DNA of 64,000 nucleotides from Gammaproteobacteria bacterium (GCA_016705365.1 JADIYI010000009.1:434001-498000); one strand, 5' to 3'; shown: positions 27,886-36,786, counted from the first letter of the stretch. Program-made: numbers and translations. Notes: generated by a model from the letters alone, not told the origin.

Positions 27886-29055
27886 CTACCTCGGCGCCGG
27901 ATCCGCGTCATGCTGCCCCAGCAACGGTGGCGCCGCCACCGTTGCGATCGGCGTGCGCGAGAACCGGATCGGATTGCGCACCACCGGCACATCGACGCCG
28001 CTCGGGTGCGGCAATGTCTGCACCATGCCACGCGCCCGCACCTGCGGGTCGGCGAACACGCGATCGATCGTGTTGATCGGCCCGCAGGGGACGCCAACCG
28101 CCTCCAGCGCGGCGAGCCAGTCATCGATGGTGCGGGTCTTGATGAGTACCGAGATATACGCGCATAGCTCCTCGCGGTTGGCGACCCGCCCGCGATTGCT
28201 GGCATAGCGCGGGTCATCGGCCAGCGTCGGCCAGCCCGCGACCTCGCAGAAGCGCCGGAACTGGGTGTCATTGCCCACCGCGAGAATGAGGTGTCCATCG
28301 GCGGCGGCAAATGTCTGGTAGGGAACGATATTGGGGTGCGCGCTGCCAAGACGTTGCGGCACCGTTCCTCCAACCAGGTAATTCATCGCCTGGTTGGCAA
28401 GACAGGCCACTCCGACATCGAGCAGCGCAAGATCGATGTACTGGCCGAGCCCCGAGCGCACACGCTCGAGCAGCGCCGCCTGCACCGCGATGCTGGCGTA
28501 CAGGCCCGTCAGGATATCGATCACCGCGACGCCGACCTTTTGCGGGCCGCCACCCGGCCGGCCATCCGGCTCGCCGGTCACGCTCATCAACCCACCCATG
28601 CCCTGCAGCAGGAAATCGTATCCGGCACGGTGCGCGTACGGTCCGGTCTGGCCGAATCCGGTGATCGAACAGTAGACGAGCCGCGGATTGAGCGTCTGCA
28701 GGCTTGCGTAGTCGAGACCGTATCTGGCCAGCCCGCCGACCTTGTAGTTCTCGATCAGCACATCGCTGCCGGTCGCCAGCTCACGCACCCGCTGCTGGCC
28801 ACCGGGGCTCGCAATATCGATGGTCAGCGATTTCTTGCCACGATTGGTGCCCAGATAATAAGCCGCCTCGCCGGTTGCGTTGCCATCGCGGCCCGCCAGC
28901 CATGGCGGACCCCAGTGGCGGGTGTCGTCCCCTTCGCCGGGCCGCTCCACCTTGATTACTTCGGCACCCATATCGGCAAATATCTGCCCGGCCCATGGCC
29001 CGGCGAGAATACGGCTCAATTCCAGTACACGGTAGCCTTCGAGTGGTCCGGGCAT
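27886..29055 (-). CDS. CaiB/BaiF family CoA-transferase (second copy in window)
   Basis: 389 residues from MPGPLEGYRVLELSRILAGP. GAEVIKVERPGEGDDTRHWGPP, AAYYLGTNRGKKSLTIDIAS, SDVLIENYKVGGLARYGLDY (nucleophilic Asp region) and SITGFGQTGPYAHRAGYDFL are family hallmarks. It resembles succinyl- or formyl-CoA-type transferases; substrate unknown. AAGGAG precedes the ATG at 29055; a longer ORF upstream is non-conserved. It shares only the general fold with the copy at 14829-16028. Confidence 0.9.
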   Translation of the reverse strand: MPGPLEGYRVLELSRILAGPWAGQIFADMGAEVIKVERPGEGDDTRHWGPPWLAGRDGNATGEAAYYLGTNRGKKSLTIDIASPGGQQRVRELATGSDVLIENYKVGGLARYGLDYASLQTLNPRLVYCSITGFGQTGPYAHRAGYDFLLQGMGGLMSVTGEPDGRPGGGPQKVGVAVIDILTGLYASIAVQAALLERVRSGLGQYIDLALLDVGVACLANQAMNYLVGGTVPQRLGSAHPNIVPYQTFAAADGHLILAVGNDTQFRRFCEVAGWPTLADDPRYASNRGRVANREELCAYISVLIKTRTIDDWLAALEAVGVPCGPINTIDRVFADPQVRARGMVQTLPHPSGVDVPVVRNPIRFSRTPIATVAAPPLLGQHDADPAPR

Positions 29056-29330
29056 CGGCGAATATTCTCCTTGCAGCCTGAAACCTGCGGCGCGGCGCGC
29101 GCCAGCAACTCGCCGCTGCCATCGTGCAGTGGCGGCAGGGCAACTCGCGCAATGGTACCCGATCGAGCTTTCCCGCCATGCACCCCTGTCGGGGTACATC
29201 GCCTCCCGCTCGCGGGCCTCGGGCACACACCCGATCCCCCGTGTGATGCGACCGGGAAGGCAAAATGCTGGCATCCTGCTCCACAGTGCGTCAGGATACG
29301 CATCGAATCACCAACACACAGGAGAGCTGC

Positions 29331-29708
29331 ATGTTTTCGCACATCATGGTAGGCACCAACGATCCGGCCAGGGCCAAGATTTTCTACGACGCCCTGTTCG
29401 GCGCATTGGGCGGCAAACCGGGTATGGCGGATGACAAGAGCCGGCTGGTTTACGCCCACAACGGCGGCCTGTTCATGGTCAGCAAGCCCATCGATGGCGA
29501 GCCGGCGACCCATGCCAACGGCGGCACGATCGGTTTCGCCCTTGCCTCGACCGAACAGGTAGATGCCTGGCACGTCGCGGGCCTGAGCAGTGGCGGCACC
29601 ATCTGCGAGGATCCGCCGGGTGTGCGCGAGGGTGCATTTGGCAAGCTTTATCTTGCCTATGTGCGCGACCCGGACGGCAACAAGCTTTGCGGACTGTATC
29701 GTATGTGA
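29331..29708 (+). CDS. VOC (glyoxalase/bleomycin resistance) family protein
   Basis: 125 residues from MFSHIMVGTNDPARAKIFYDALFGALGGKPG, preceded by GGAG ten bases upstream. The two beta-alpha-beta-beta-beta halves end with FGKLYLAYVRDPDGNKLCGLYRM, the typical second module with the metal-binding region. VOC proteins range from glyoxalases to dioxygenases; this short single-domain form is usually of unknown function. It lies 141 bp before the monooxygenase gene on the same strand. Confidence 0.9.
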   Translation: MFSHIMVGTNDPARAKIFYDALFGALGGKPGMADDKSRLVYAHNGGLFMVSKPIDGEPATHANGGTIGFALASTEQVDAWHVAGLSSGGTICEDPPGVREGAFGKLYLAYVRDPDGNKLCGLYRM

Positions 29709-29849
29709 CACGACGCGGCAGTCTGTGCGACGACGGCTCCGCACGCGGCGCGGCGCTGCATGCTGCTTTATTTAGTGCATATGGATGATTCGGCTTGCGG
29801 GTATTCGCCGTAGAGTAGTGGCTGTCAGAACAAGCAGAGGGTACTGCAG

Positions 29850-31319
29850 ATGGGCGATCGGGCAACGCAACGCGATGTGCGCGTGGTGGTGATGGGTGCG
29901 GGCATGTCAGGCATCCTGAGCGGCATCAAGCTGCTCGAAGCCGGCATCACGAACTGCACGATCTATGAGAAAGCCGCCCGGATCGGCGGCACCTGGCGCG
30001 AAAACACCTATCCGGGACTCACCTGCGATGTGCCCTCGCACGCCTATACCTATTCGTTCGAGCCAAACCCGGACTGGAGCCACATGCTGCCGCCCGGCGC
30101 CGAAATCCAGGAGTACTTCGAACGCACCGTGAAGAAGTACGGTGTGGAGCAGCTGATCCGCTTCAACGAGGAAATCATCCGTTGCGAATTCCACGATGGA
30201 CGCTGGCAGCTCGAGATGAAAAGCGGGCTGCGCGATGCGGCCGACATCGTGATCGCCGCCACCGGGGTCCTGCACCACCCGAACCAGCCGTCCATTCCCG
30301 GCCTCGATACCTTCCAGGGTGCCCGCTTCCACAGTGCGCGCTGGGATCATTCCGTGGCACTCGACGGCAAACGCATCGGCATCGTCGGCACCGGCTCGAC
30401 CGGCGTGCAGATTATCTCCGCACTCGCGTCGCGCGCCGGCAAGCTGTGCCACTTCCAGCGCACCGCGCAATGGATCATGCCGGTGGAAAACCCGGCCTTC
30501 ACCGAGGAGCAGAAAGCGGCGTTTCGCAGCGATCCGGCCCTGCTGCACCGGATGCAGAACGAGCCGGAATATCTCTCCAATGTGGAGCGCTTCACCAACG
30601 CCATCGTCAACACCGACTCCCCCGGCATGGCCGAGATCGAGGCGATCGTGCTTGCCAACCTCGAGAACAGCGTGCGCGATCCGCAGTTGCGCGAGCGGCT
30701 GCGCCCGAATTACCGTGCGGCCTGCAAGCGGCTGATCTACTCGCCCGATTATTACCGCGCAATCCAGCACCCGAATGCTGCGCTGGTGGACGCCGCTATC
30801 GAGCGCATCGAGCCGGGCGGCGTGCGCACCCGCGACGGTGTGCTGCACGAACTCGATGTGCTGGTGCTGGCCACCGGTTTCAAGGCCGACATGTTCATGC
30901 GCCCGATGAACGTGATCGGACGCAATGGCACAGCGCTGAACGATGCATGGGCGAGGCGTCCAAGCGCCTTGCTCGCGATCTCCATCCCCGATTTCCCGAA
31001 CCTGTTCATGCTGAACGGACCAACCGGCCCGGTCGGAAATTTCTCGCTGATCGACGTGGCCGAGCAGCAGTGGACCTATATCGCGCAGTTGATCGAGCGG
31101 CTGTGCAACGGTGAATGTCGCGAGATCTCGCCGACTCCCGCCGCATTCGAGGAGTACGAGGCTGCGCGCATCGAAGCCGCCAAAAACACGATCTTCGGCT
31201 CGGGATGCAAGAGCTGGTACCTCGATGCCGAGGGTGTGCCGGCCACCTGGCCATGGAGCCAGGCGAAGTTCAGGGAAGCGATGGCCGCGCCACGCGCGGA
31301 GCATTTCGAATTTCGCTGA
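29850..31319 (+). CDS. Flavin-containing monooxygenase, Baeyer-Villiger type
   Basis: 489 residues. FAD-binding VVVMGAGMSGILSGIKLLEAG, the type I BVMO-like fingerprint F155-x-G-x-x-x-H161-x-x-x-W165 (FQGARFHSARW) and NADPH-binding RIGIVGTGSTGVQII are in the right order. LATGFKADMFMRPMNVIGRNG and a C-terminus WPWSQAKFREAMAAP complete the class. It inserts oxygen next to a ketone or oxidises soft nucleophiles; substrate unknown, perhaps a cyclic ketone or terpenoid. Its last codons (F-R-E-A-M to E-F-R) recur at two distant repeat copies (33.95 and 38.1 kb). Confidence 0.92.
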   Translation: MGDRATQRDVRVVVMGAGMSGILSGIKLLEAGITNCTIYEKAARIGGTWRENTYPGLTCDVPSHAYTYSFEPNPDWSHMLPPGAEIQEYFERTVKKYGVEQLIRFNEEIIRCEFHDGRWQLEMKSGLRDAADIVIAATGVLHHPNQPSIPGLDTFQGARFHSARWDHSVALDGKRIGIVGTGSTGVQIISALASRAGKLCHFQRTAQWIMPVENPAFTEEQKAAFRSDPALLHRMQNEPEYLSNVERFTNAIVNTDSPGMAEIEAIVLANLENSVRDPQLRERLRPNYRAACKRLIYSPDYYRAIQHPNAALVDAAIERIEPGGVRTRDGVLHELDVLVLATGFKADMFMRPMNVIGRNGTALNDAWARRPSALLAISIPDFPNLFMLNGPTGPVGNFSLIDVAEQQWTYIAQLIERLCNGECREISPTPAAFEEYEAARIEAAKNTIFGSGCKSWYLDAEGVPATWPWSQAKFREAMAAPRAEHFEFR

Positions 31320-31600
31320 CGGCCTGCGGCTGCGCTGCCAGGCCAGCGCCTGCGCGGCACGGCGGAGGCCGCTCGGACACGCCGTGAACACATCCATGCA
31401 GGCTCGACGTTCACGTGCGCCGTCCCTGGCGCACGCCCTTCGGGCAGCATACGCTGTGCAAATCGGCATTCCTGCCGATTTGTCGCCATCCCTGGCGGCA
31501 GATGGTCCTCGCGGCCCCGGCCGCACCGCGCAGGCTTGCGTGACCGCAATTTCAGACAGAGAAAAAATAAATCTGTCCCCTTTTCGCCCTTTTCGGTCCC
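31320..31600 (+). repeat. Repeat family module, copy A (downstream of the monooxygenase gene)
   Basis: The sequence directly after the monooxygenase stop matches, in patches, modules at 34005-34198 and 38169-38401: a GC-rich part (CGGACACGCCGTGAACACAT, CATCCCTGGCGGCAGATGG, GCGGCCCCGGCCGCACCGCG), then GCGTGACCGCAATTTCAGAC and a half palindrome AATAAATCTGTCCCCTTTT. The remaining spacer to 31726 is AT-richer and holds only a 28-codon reading (31616-31702) I cannot assign. The gap of about 400 bp therefore contains no convincing gene. Confidence 0.8.
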
Positions 31601-31726
31601 ATACGCAGTTACGTGATGACCGTAGCAAAACAGGAGATCGATCTCCTCGATGCGTTTGTCAGAGTCTTCGAGGAAAACCCGTTCATTCCACAAGCCCCGT
31701 GATTCTTGCTCTAATAGGCTGAGTAG

Positions 31727-33451
31727 TTACCAGCGACGTACGTTGGTTTGTAGCGCGATTTCCTCTCGCTTGTAGACACCTTCGTCAAAATATGTCACTG
31801 CGTCATCAATGTTAGAAAAAATATGCCCCCCTCGATACTCCCCAAGATTGGAATTGGTCAAAGCATCACGCACGGGACCGATTAAATTGGTGAGATATAA
31901 TTCAACATTCTGCTCTTTCAGATTATCAATTACGTGTGACAGCATTCGAATTGCCGTACTATCGATACTGTTTACTGCGCTTCCATCAAAAACAACCAGC
32001 TTCAACTTGCCCGCTGGACGTAATTTCATCCAAGCATACAAGCGCGATATAAATTGGTCCTTGTTGGCAAAATACAAGGGGGCATCAAATCGAAATACGA
32101 GAATATCCTCACGCACTTCCGCGTTGTGAAAGCGATGAATATTTCGATATAAACCCTGCTTTCTGATCAAGCCAAGTTCTGTCATATGAGGATTGGCACT
32201 GTTATATACAACCAGGCCCAGCGAGACGAGAATTCCAACAAGCAAACCCTGCTGTATGCCAAAGATCAAGGTGATGCAAAAAGTGACCATGGCACAAAAG
32301 AAATCCTTCTTGTTCTGGTAGAAGAGCGCCTTCATTTCTCCGTACTTAAACAAGCTCATTACCGACAGTACAATAATCGCGGCAAGAATCGCTTCCGGAA
32401 GTGGATATCTGGAAAACACAGGTGCGAAAAACAGCAAGACACTAACTACAAATGCTGACGATACAACGGCTGAAACTTGAGTCAAAGCTCCGGAGGCACG
32501 AAAGGCCGCACTACGAGAAAAGCTGGCTGACACAGGGAACGCCCTGAACAGGCCGCCAAGCATATTAGCGAGACCTATCGCAATCAATTCTTGATTTGGT
32601 TGTACGCTGTACTTGTCTGTGGGCGTCTCTTGTGACTTACAAATGGAAATAGTTCCTACATAGCCCATAAAAGCCACGGTCATTGCCAGTGGAAGCAATT
32701 GGATCAATTGCCGGCCGTTAACACTGGGAAAATTCAACTGTGGAATGCCCTGCGGTATATAACTTATAACTACCACGCCGTATTGCTCAATCTGAAACAG
32801 ACCCGACAGGAGCATGCCCATGACAAGTACAATTAAAGCTGTAGGGAGCTTTGGTATCAAACGAGTGCTGACGAGAATAAAGAACATACTGATTGCAGAG
32901 ACCGCGACAGTGCAACCGTTCCAATGGTTGTCTGGCGACAGCAATTGGTAGACCAAACTAAAAACATTGACATGGTCCACGGTTGAACCCACCAAGCTCT
33001 GCAGTTGACTACCAACAATGATAATGGCTGCCGCCGAGGTATAGCCTACAACAACAGGGTAAGACAAGAAGTTGGCTATAAAGCCGATACGCAGAAGCCC
33101 GAAAAAAAACTGCAGTAAACCCACCATCAAGGTCAAAACAATTGCTAGCTGTAAATATTCTTCTGAGCCTGGCGTGGCTAAAGTGCTTAGGCCTGCCAAA
33201 ATCAAAATTGAATCGAGCGCGACCGGCCCAATGGATATTTTGTTGGATGTCCCCAGCAAGGCGTAAAGTAGTGGTGGAAATACCGCAGCGTATAGGCCTA
33301 CTTCCGGAGGCAAGCCAGCGACCATGGCATACCCCATACTCTGCGGAATCAACAATACGCCAATGGATAAACCGGAAAAGAGATCACCTCTAAAGGTGTG
33401 TCTGCTATAACCTTGTAGCCACAGCAGTCCGGGAAAGTATTTCGTCAGCAC
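31727..33451 (-). CDS. SulP family inorganic anion (sulfate/bicarbonate) transporter with STAS domain
   Basis: 574 residues. The N-terminus MLTKYFPGLLWLQGYSRHTF then GDLFSGLSIGVLLIPQSMGYAMVAGLPPEVGLYAA is the SulP signature. About ten to twelve hydrophobic helices follow, and the C-terminal about 130 residues (EDILVFRFDAPLYFANKDQF to LKEQNVELYLTNLIGPVRD) form a STAS domain. It transports sulfate, bicarbonate or similar anions. GC content is about 42-52% on sampled lines against over 60% on both sides, and it is bounded by repeat copy A and an IS21 remnant, so recent transfer is likely. The start is a GTG with a weak ribosome binding site. Confidence 0.92.
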   Translation of the reverse strand: MLTKYFPGLLWLQGYSRHTFRGDLFSGLSIGVLLIPQSMGYAMVAGLPPEVGLYAAVFPPLLYALLGTSNKISIGPVALDSILILAGLSTLATPGSEEYLQLAIVLTLMVGLLQFFFGLLRIGFIANFLSYPVVVGYTSAAAIIIVGSQLQSLVGSTVDHVNVFSLVYQLLSPDNHWNGCTVAVSAISMFFILVSTRLIPKLPTALIVLVMGMLLSGLFQIEQYGVVVISYIPQGIPQLNFPSVNGRQLIQLLPLAMTVAFMGYVGTISICKSQETPTDKYSVQPNQELIAIGLANMLGGLFRAFPVSASFSRSAAFRASGALTQVSAVVSSAFVVSVLLFFAPVFSRYPLPEAILAAIIVLSVMSLFKYGEMKALFYQNKKDFFCAMVTFCITLIFGIQQGLLVGILVSLGLVVYNSANPHMTELGLIRKQGLYRNIHRFHNAEVREDILVFRFDAPLYFANKDQFISRLYAWMKLRPAGKLKLVVFDGSAVNSIDSTAIRMLSHVIDNLKEQNVELYLTNLIGPVRDALTNSNLGEYRGGHIFSNIDDAVTYFDEGVYKREEIALQTNVRRW

Positions 33452-33479
33452 AATGTGTATGTCCGATATATATGATCCT

Positions 33480-33560
33480 GATTAGCCCCGGCGGCCACCT
33501 CAAACTCCCCCACCTGTGGCCAGGTCAAATTCCCCCATCTGAGGCGGCGGGACGGGTGGA
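33480..33560. mobile_element. IS21-family terminal region (end repeats)
   Basis: Two imperfect direct repeats, TCAAACTCCCCCACCTGTGG (33501-33520) and TCAAATTCCCCCATCTGAGG (33526-33545), sit just beyond the istB fragment's 3' end. Tandem short repeats with a TCAAAnTCCCCCA core are typical of IS21-family ends. No matching left end or istA gene is in the window, so this is the right end of a broken element. It also marks the boundary of the low-GC SulP segment. Confidence 0.55.
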
Positions 33561-33563
33561 TGG

Positions 33564-33893
33564 TTACACGCTGCCGGCGCGCTTTGCAACTCGTGCCGCA
33601 GCTTCCCGTAGCCGCCAGCTCTTGCCCTCGAACTTCAGCAGGTGCGCATGGTGCATCAGGCGGTCGAGCAACGGCGTCACGATGACCACGTCGCCGAGCA
33701 GCGTGGCCCAGTCCTCGACCGGTCGGTTGGACGTGATGATCGTGGAGCGTTTTTCGTAACGGCTCATCAGCACGTCGGCGAGTTCATCGCCGGCACTTGC
33801 CGGCAACCGGCGCAGGAACAGGTCGTCGATAACGAGCAGATCGGCAGCCTTGAGCTGCGCGCGGTGCTTGCGCAACTCGCCGTGCGCGAAAAG
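33564..33893 (-). pseudogene. istB: istB (IS21 family helper ATPase), C-terminal fragment
   Basis: Minus-strand translation reads AADLLVIDDLFLRRLPASAG (Walker B region), RYEKRSTIITSNRPVEDWAT (sensor motif) and DRLMHHAHLLKFEGKSWRLR, the conserved last third of IstB. The Walker A part is missing: the frame runs upstream into the palindromic repeat at 33897-33943, which replaces the 5' end. About 110 of roughly 250 residues remain. The remnant is convergent with nothing intact and cannot support transposition. Confidence 0.85.
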
Positions 33894-33896
33894 TAG

Positions 33897-34198
33897 AAAA
33901 GGGGACAGATTTATTTTCTTCGTAAATAAATCTGCCCCCGTTTTTGAGGTGCGCTTCAAGGAGGCGATGGTCACACCGCTTGCGGAGCATTTCGAATTTC
34001 GCTGACACCCTTGGTGTTCATTGCCAGGCCACCGTCTGCGGGGTGCGGCAGAGGCCGCTCGGACACGCCGTGAATACATCCATGTAGGCTCACTGCCGCC
34101 ATCCCTGGCGGCAGATGGACCTCGCGGCCCCAGCCGCACCGCGCAGACTTGCGTGACCGCAATTTCAAACAGAGAAAAATAAATCTGTCCCCCTTTTC
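33897..34198. repeat. Composite repeat, copy B (palindrome + monooxygenase 3' tail + GC-rich module + half palindrome)
   Basis: It begins with palindrome arms AAAAGGGGACAGATTTATTT (33897-33916) and AAATAAATCTGCCCCCGTTT (33924-33943) around a 7-nt loop. Then 33952-34005 reads RFKEAMVTPLAEHFEFR-stop, matching the end of the monooxygenase at 31319. A GC-rich module with hairpin CTGCCGCCATCCCTGGCGGCAG follows, and the unit ends with AATAAATCTGTCCCCC. The outer ends are inverted copies of GGGGACAGATTTATTT, as in a miniature inverted-repeat element. Its right end touches the stop codon of the PilJ-domain gene. Confidence 0.8.
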
Positions 34199-35015
34199 AG
34201 CGCGGCGACTGCGCCACAAGTTGCGCGACCAGATCCTCCGTGGCCGCGAGTACCAGCTCGCTCAACTGGGCCACGCGCGCGGCATCGCTGCGCATATTCA
34301 GCGGATCGTGGCTTGCGAACAGTGTCTGCTGATACGGTTCCCACTCACGTCGCAGTTGCGCCAAGGCTGCCTTGGCCTGTACCGATACGAGCGGCGACCT
34401 GTCGATCTGGATCAGCGAGGCGGTGAACTGCGCGCGGCTGAGATGCAATTCCATATCGGCCGGCGCGTCATAAAGTCCCCAGCTGCGATAGAAATAGAAC
34501 TTGGCCATGCGCTGCGAGAGCATCCGCTGGCGCCCTACCAGGCCGACCAGGTGGTCGATCGCCGCTTCGTTGACGTCCACATAGGCCAGTACCACGCTGT
34601 GTGCCGCCTGCTGCAGTGCCTCGCCGGCATCGTAGAGTTCAACCGCACCGGTCCGGCTGGGGGGTGCCGTCAGCCGCGCCTTGCATTTCGCCCATTCGCC
34701 TTCCAGGGCGGAGTTCGCATGCCGCACCTTCGGGGTCGGCTGGAAGGCTTTCAGCGCCGCGAGATGGGCTTCGAACTGAGCGATCGATCCCTGCAGAAGG
34801 GTTCGGGCATCCTCGGGCGCGATGCCTTGTCCCAGCATGAGGTACGCCTTCACCATGCGCTGCGAGAGCATGCGCTGGCGCCCCGCCATATTCACGGCGG
34901 ATACGACATCGATCGGGGTCGCCGCTGCTGTGGATGTGTCTGCATGCACCGGCAGTGGCAACGCCACAAACAGCAGTCCTGCCAGGAGCCATATACCGAA
35001 TCGGAGTCTGTCCAT
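34197..35015 (-). CDS. PilJ/type IV pili methyl-accepting chemotaxis-type sensor domain protein, secreted
   Basis: 272 residues: signal peptide MDRLRFGIWLLAGLLFVALP to about residue 25, then two copies of the PilJ-type sensory module, NMAGRQRMLSQRMVKAYLML and GLVGRQRMLSQRMAKFYFYR, about 110 residues apart. In NarX/PilJ receptors this domain senses ligands in the periplasm; here there is no TM signalling domain after it, so it is a free periplasmic binding protein. GAGGGG precedes the ATG by six bases. Repeat copies lie tight against both ends of the gene, and no other chemotaxis or pilus gene is near. Confidence 0.85.
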   Translation of the reverse strand: MDRLRFGIWLLAGLLFVALPLPVHADTSTAAATPIDVVSAVNMAGRQRMLSQRMVKAYLMLGQGIAPEDARTLLQGSIAQFEAHLAALKAFQPTPKVRHANSALEGEWAKCKARLTAPPSRTGAVELYDAGEALQQAAHSVVLAYVDVNEAAIDHLVGLVGRQRMLSQRMAKFYFYRSWGLYDAPADMELHLSRAQFTASLIQIDRSPLVSVQAKAALAQLRREWEPYQQTLFASHDPLNMRSDAARVAQLSELVLAATEDLVAQLVAQSPR

Positions 35016-35045
35016 GATGATCCCCTCGAAAAGCGAAAAGGAGCG

Positions 35046-35092
35046 AAAAGGGGACAGATTTATTTTCTCCGTAAATAAATCTGTCCCCTTTT
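35046..35092. repeat. Palindromic repeat, copy D (perfect 20-bp arms)
   Basis: Left arm AAAAGGGGACAGATTTATTT (35046-35065), loop TCTCCGT, right arm AAATAAATCTGTCCCCTTTT (35073-35092): a perfect 20-bp inverted repeat. It lies between the 5' end of the PilJ-domain gene and the 3' end of gcdH, 11 bp from the gcdH stop. Could act as a bidirectional terminator-like hairpin, or be a mobile REP-like element; see also copies at 33897, 36439, 36941 and 38024. Confidence 0.9.
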
Positions 35093-35103
35093 TCCACTTT
35101 TTC

Positions 35104-36285
35104 TCAGAATGCGGCGATACCGGTCTGCGCGCGCCCGAGGATCAGCGCGTGCACATCGTGGGTGCCCTCGTAGGTGTTCACGGTCTCGAGGTTGGCCATG
35201 TGGCGGAACACCGGGTACTCGTCGGAGATGCCGTTGCCGCCATGCATGTCACGCGCCATGCGCGCGACATCGAGTGCCTTGCCGCAGGAATTGCGCTTCA
35301 GCAAGGAGATCAGTTCCGGTGCCAGATGGCCCGCGTCCTTGAGCCGTCCGGCCTGCAGGCAACCGAGCAGGCCCAGGCTGATCTCGGTCTGCATATCCGC
35401 GAGCTTCTTCTGGATCAGCTGGTTTGCGGCCAGCGGACGTCCGAACTGCTTGCGATCCAGGGTGTACTGGCGCGCCGCGTGCCAGCAGGCCTCCGCCGCA
35501 CCGAGCGCCCCCCAGGCAATCCCGTAGCGGGCGTTGTTGAGACAGCCGAAGGGTCCTTTCAAGCCTTCCACGTTCGGCAGCAAGTGCTCCGCGGACACCG
35601 CGACATCCTCCATCACGATCTGCCCGGTAATCGAGGCACGCAGGCTCAGCTTGCCCCGGATCTTCGGTGCCGACAGGCCCTTCATGCCCTTCTCCAGCAC
35701 GAAGCCGCGGATCTTGCCGTCATCGCACTTCGCCCACACCACGAACACATCGGCGAGCGGCGCGTTGCTGATCCACATCTTGGCGCCGTTCAGCACATAG
35801 CCGCCATCGACGCTGCGCGCCCGTGTCAGCATGCTGCCCGGATCGGAACCGGAGTCGGGCTCGGTGAGCCCGAAGCAGCCGATCGATTCACCGCTGGCGA
35901 GCTTCGGCAGGTACTTCTCGCGCTGGGCCTCGGTGCCGTAGGCGTGGATCGGGTACATCACCAGGCTCGACTGCACGCTCAGCATCGAACGGTAGCCGGA
36001 ATCCACGCGCTCGATCTCGCGCGCCACCAGACCGTAACTCACGTAGTTGACCCCCGGGCAGCCATAGCCATCGATGGTCGAACCGAGCAGCCCGAGTTCG
36101 CCCATCTCGCGGAAAATCGCCGGGTCGGTGGTTTCCTCCCGGTAGGCATCACGGATCCGCGGCGCCAGCTTCTGCTGTGCATAACCGCGCGCGGTCTCCT
36201 GCACCAGGCGCTCCTCCTCGCTCAATTCCAGGGACAGCAGAAAAGGATCCTGCCAGTCGAAACTGGCCCAGCCGAACGATGCCAT
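35104..36285 (-). CDS. gcdH: Glutaryl-CoA dehydrogenase
   Basis: 393 residues from MASFGWASFDWQDPFLLSLE, exactly the GcdH length; GGAGA lies before the ATG at 36285. GCFGLTEPDSGSDPGSMLTRAR and LNGAKMWISNAPLADVFVVW are the mid-domain motifs, and VNTYEGTHDVHALILGRAQT carries the catalytic Glu of GcdH. It oxidises and decarboxylates glutaryl-CoA to crotonyl-CoA in lysine, tryptophan and benzoate breakdown. The gene stands alone between repeat copies D and E, without the usual CaiB transferase or LysR partner. Confidence 0.93.
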   Translation of the reverse strand: MASFGWASFDWQDPFLLSLELSEEERLVQETARGYAQQKLAPRIRDAYREETTDPAIFREMGELGLLGSTIDGYGCPGVNYVSYGLVAREIERVDSGYRSMLSVQSSLVMYPIHAYGTEAQREKYLPKLASGESIGCFGLTEPDSGSDPGSMLTRARSVDGGYVLNGAKMWISNAPLADVFVVWAKCDDGKIRGFVLEKGMKGLSAPKIRGKLSLRASITGQIVMEDVAVSAEHLLPNVEGLKGPFGCLNNARYGIAWGALGAAEACWHAARQYTLDRKQFGRPLAANQLIQKKLADMQTEISLGLLGCLQAGRLKDAGHLAPELISLLKRNSCGKALDVARMARDMHGGNGISDEYPVFRHMANLETVNTYEGTHDVHALILGRAQTGIAAF

Positions 36286-36438
36286 CACGAGTCTCCGGTA
36301 GTGGTGATCGAGCGAAATCGCGAAAGCCGATTCTAAGCAGAGCGCGAGCGAATTTGCACTACCCGCCGTGGAGTGGTCTGCCGATTGAACCACAACCGCG
36401 CGGTCTGGCGCCTGAAAAAAAGGGGACCAAAAAAGCAA

Positions 36439-36485
36439 AAAAGGGGACAGCTTTATTTTTTCCGTAAATAAATCTGTCCCCTTTT
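36439..36485. repeat. Palindromic repeat, copy E (provides the antitoxin stop codon)
   Basis: Arms AAAAGGGGACAGCTTTATTT (36439-36458) and AAATAAATCTGTCCCCTTTT (36466-36485), one mismatch, loop TTTCCGT. A partial duplicate of the arm tip (AAAAAGGGGACC, ending 36428) precedes it. The antitoxin reading frame runs into this repeat and ends at the TAA formed by 36455-36453. Confidence 0.88.
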
Positions 36486-36746
36486 TCTCCTTTTTCTTGA
36501 TGCTGGCTGCGCGAATTTTTCACGAAGACGGCTCATCGCTTCGTCGGCGGGAATCCACTGCGTGCGCCCTGCATCCATGTCTGTCACGCGCCTGGCAATT
36601 TCCGCGTCCCATGCGCGCGCGATTTCCTCTGGCGTGCCTTCGGGTTCTCCATCCAGGCTGACGATCAGGCGGTGGATCAACTGGCCGCGCTGTTCGGGCG
36701 GCAGTTGCAACGCCTGCTCTTCCAGTTTTTCCAGTGTCGTGGACAT
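36453..36746 (-). CDS. Addiction-module antitoxin-like protein (Unstab_antitox / PF09720 type), 3' end inside a repeat
   Basis: 97 residues from MSTTLEKLEEQALQLPPEQR, then GQLIHRLIVSLDGEPEGTPE, EIARAWDAEIARRVTDMDAG and the helical IPADEAMSRLREKF, the usual small antitoxin of the RelE/ParE-partner type. The final residues KRRKRGQIYLRKK are encoded by palindromic repeat copy E, so the native C-terminus has been replaced or extended. No ParE/RelE-type toxin gene is next to it. Orphan antitoxin or degraded module. Confidence 0.8.
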   Translation of the reverse strand: MSTTLEKLEEQALQLPPEQRGQLIHRLIVSLDGEPEGTPEEIARAWDAEIARRVTDMDAGRTQWIPADEAMSRLREKFAQPASRKRRKRGQIYLRKK

Positions 36747-36786
36747 GGCCTTCGCATGACTCCCGATACAAACAAATCGGACACGG

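Noticed and set aside
31616..31702. 28-codon reading frame after repeat copy A
   Set aside because: It has no clear ribosome binding site or homology that I can recognise and sits in repeat-derived DNA.
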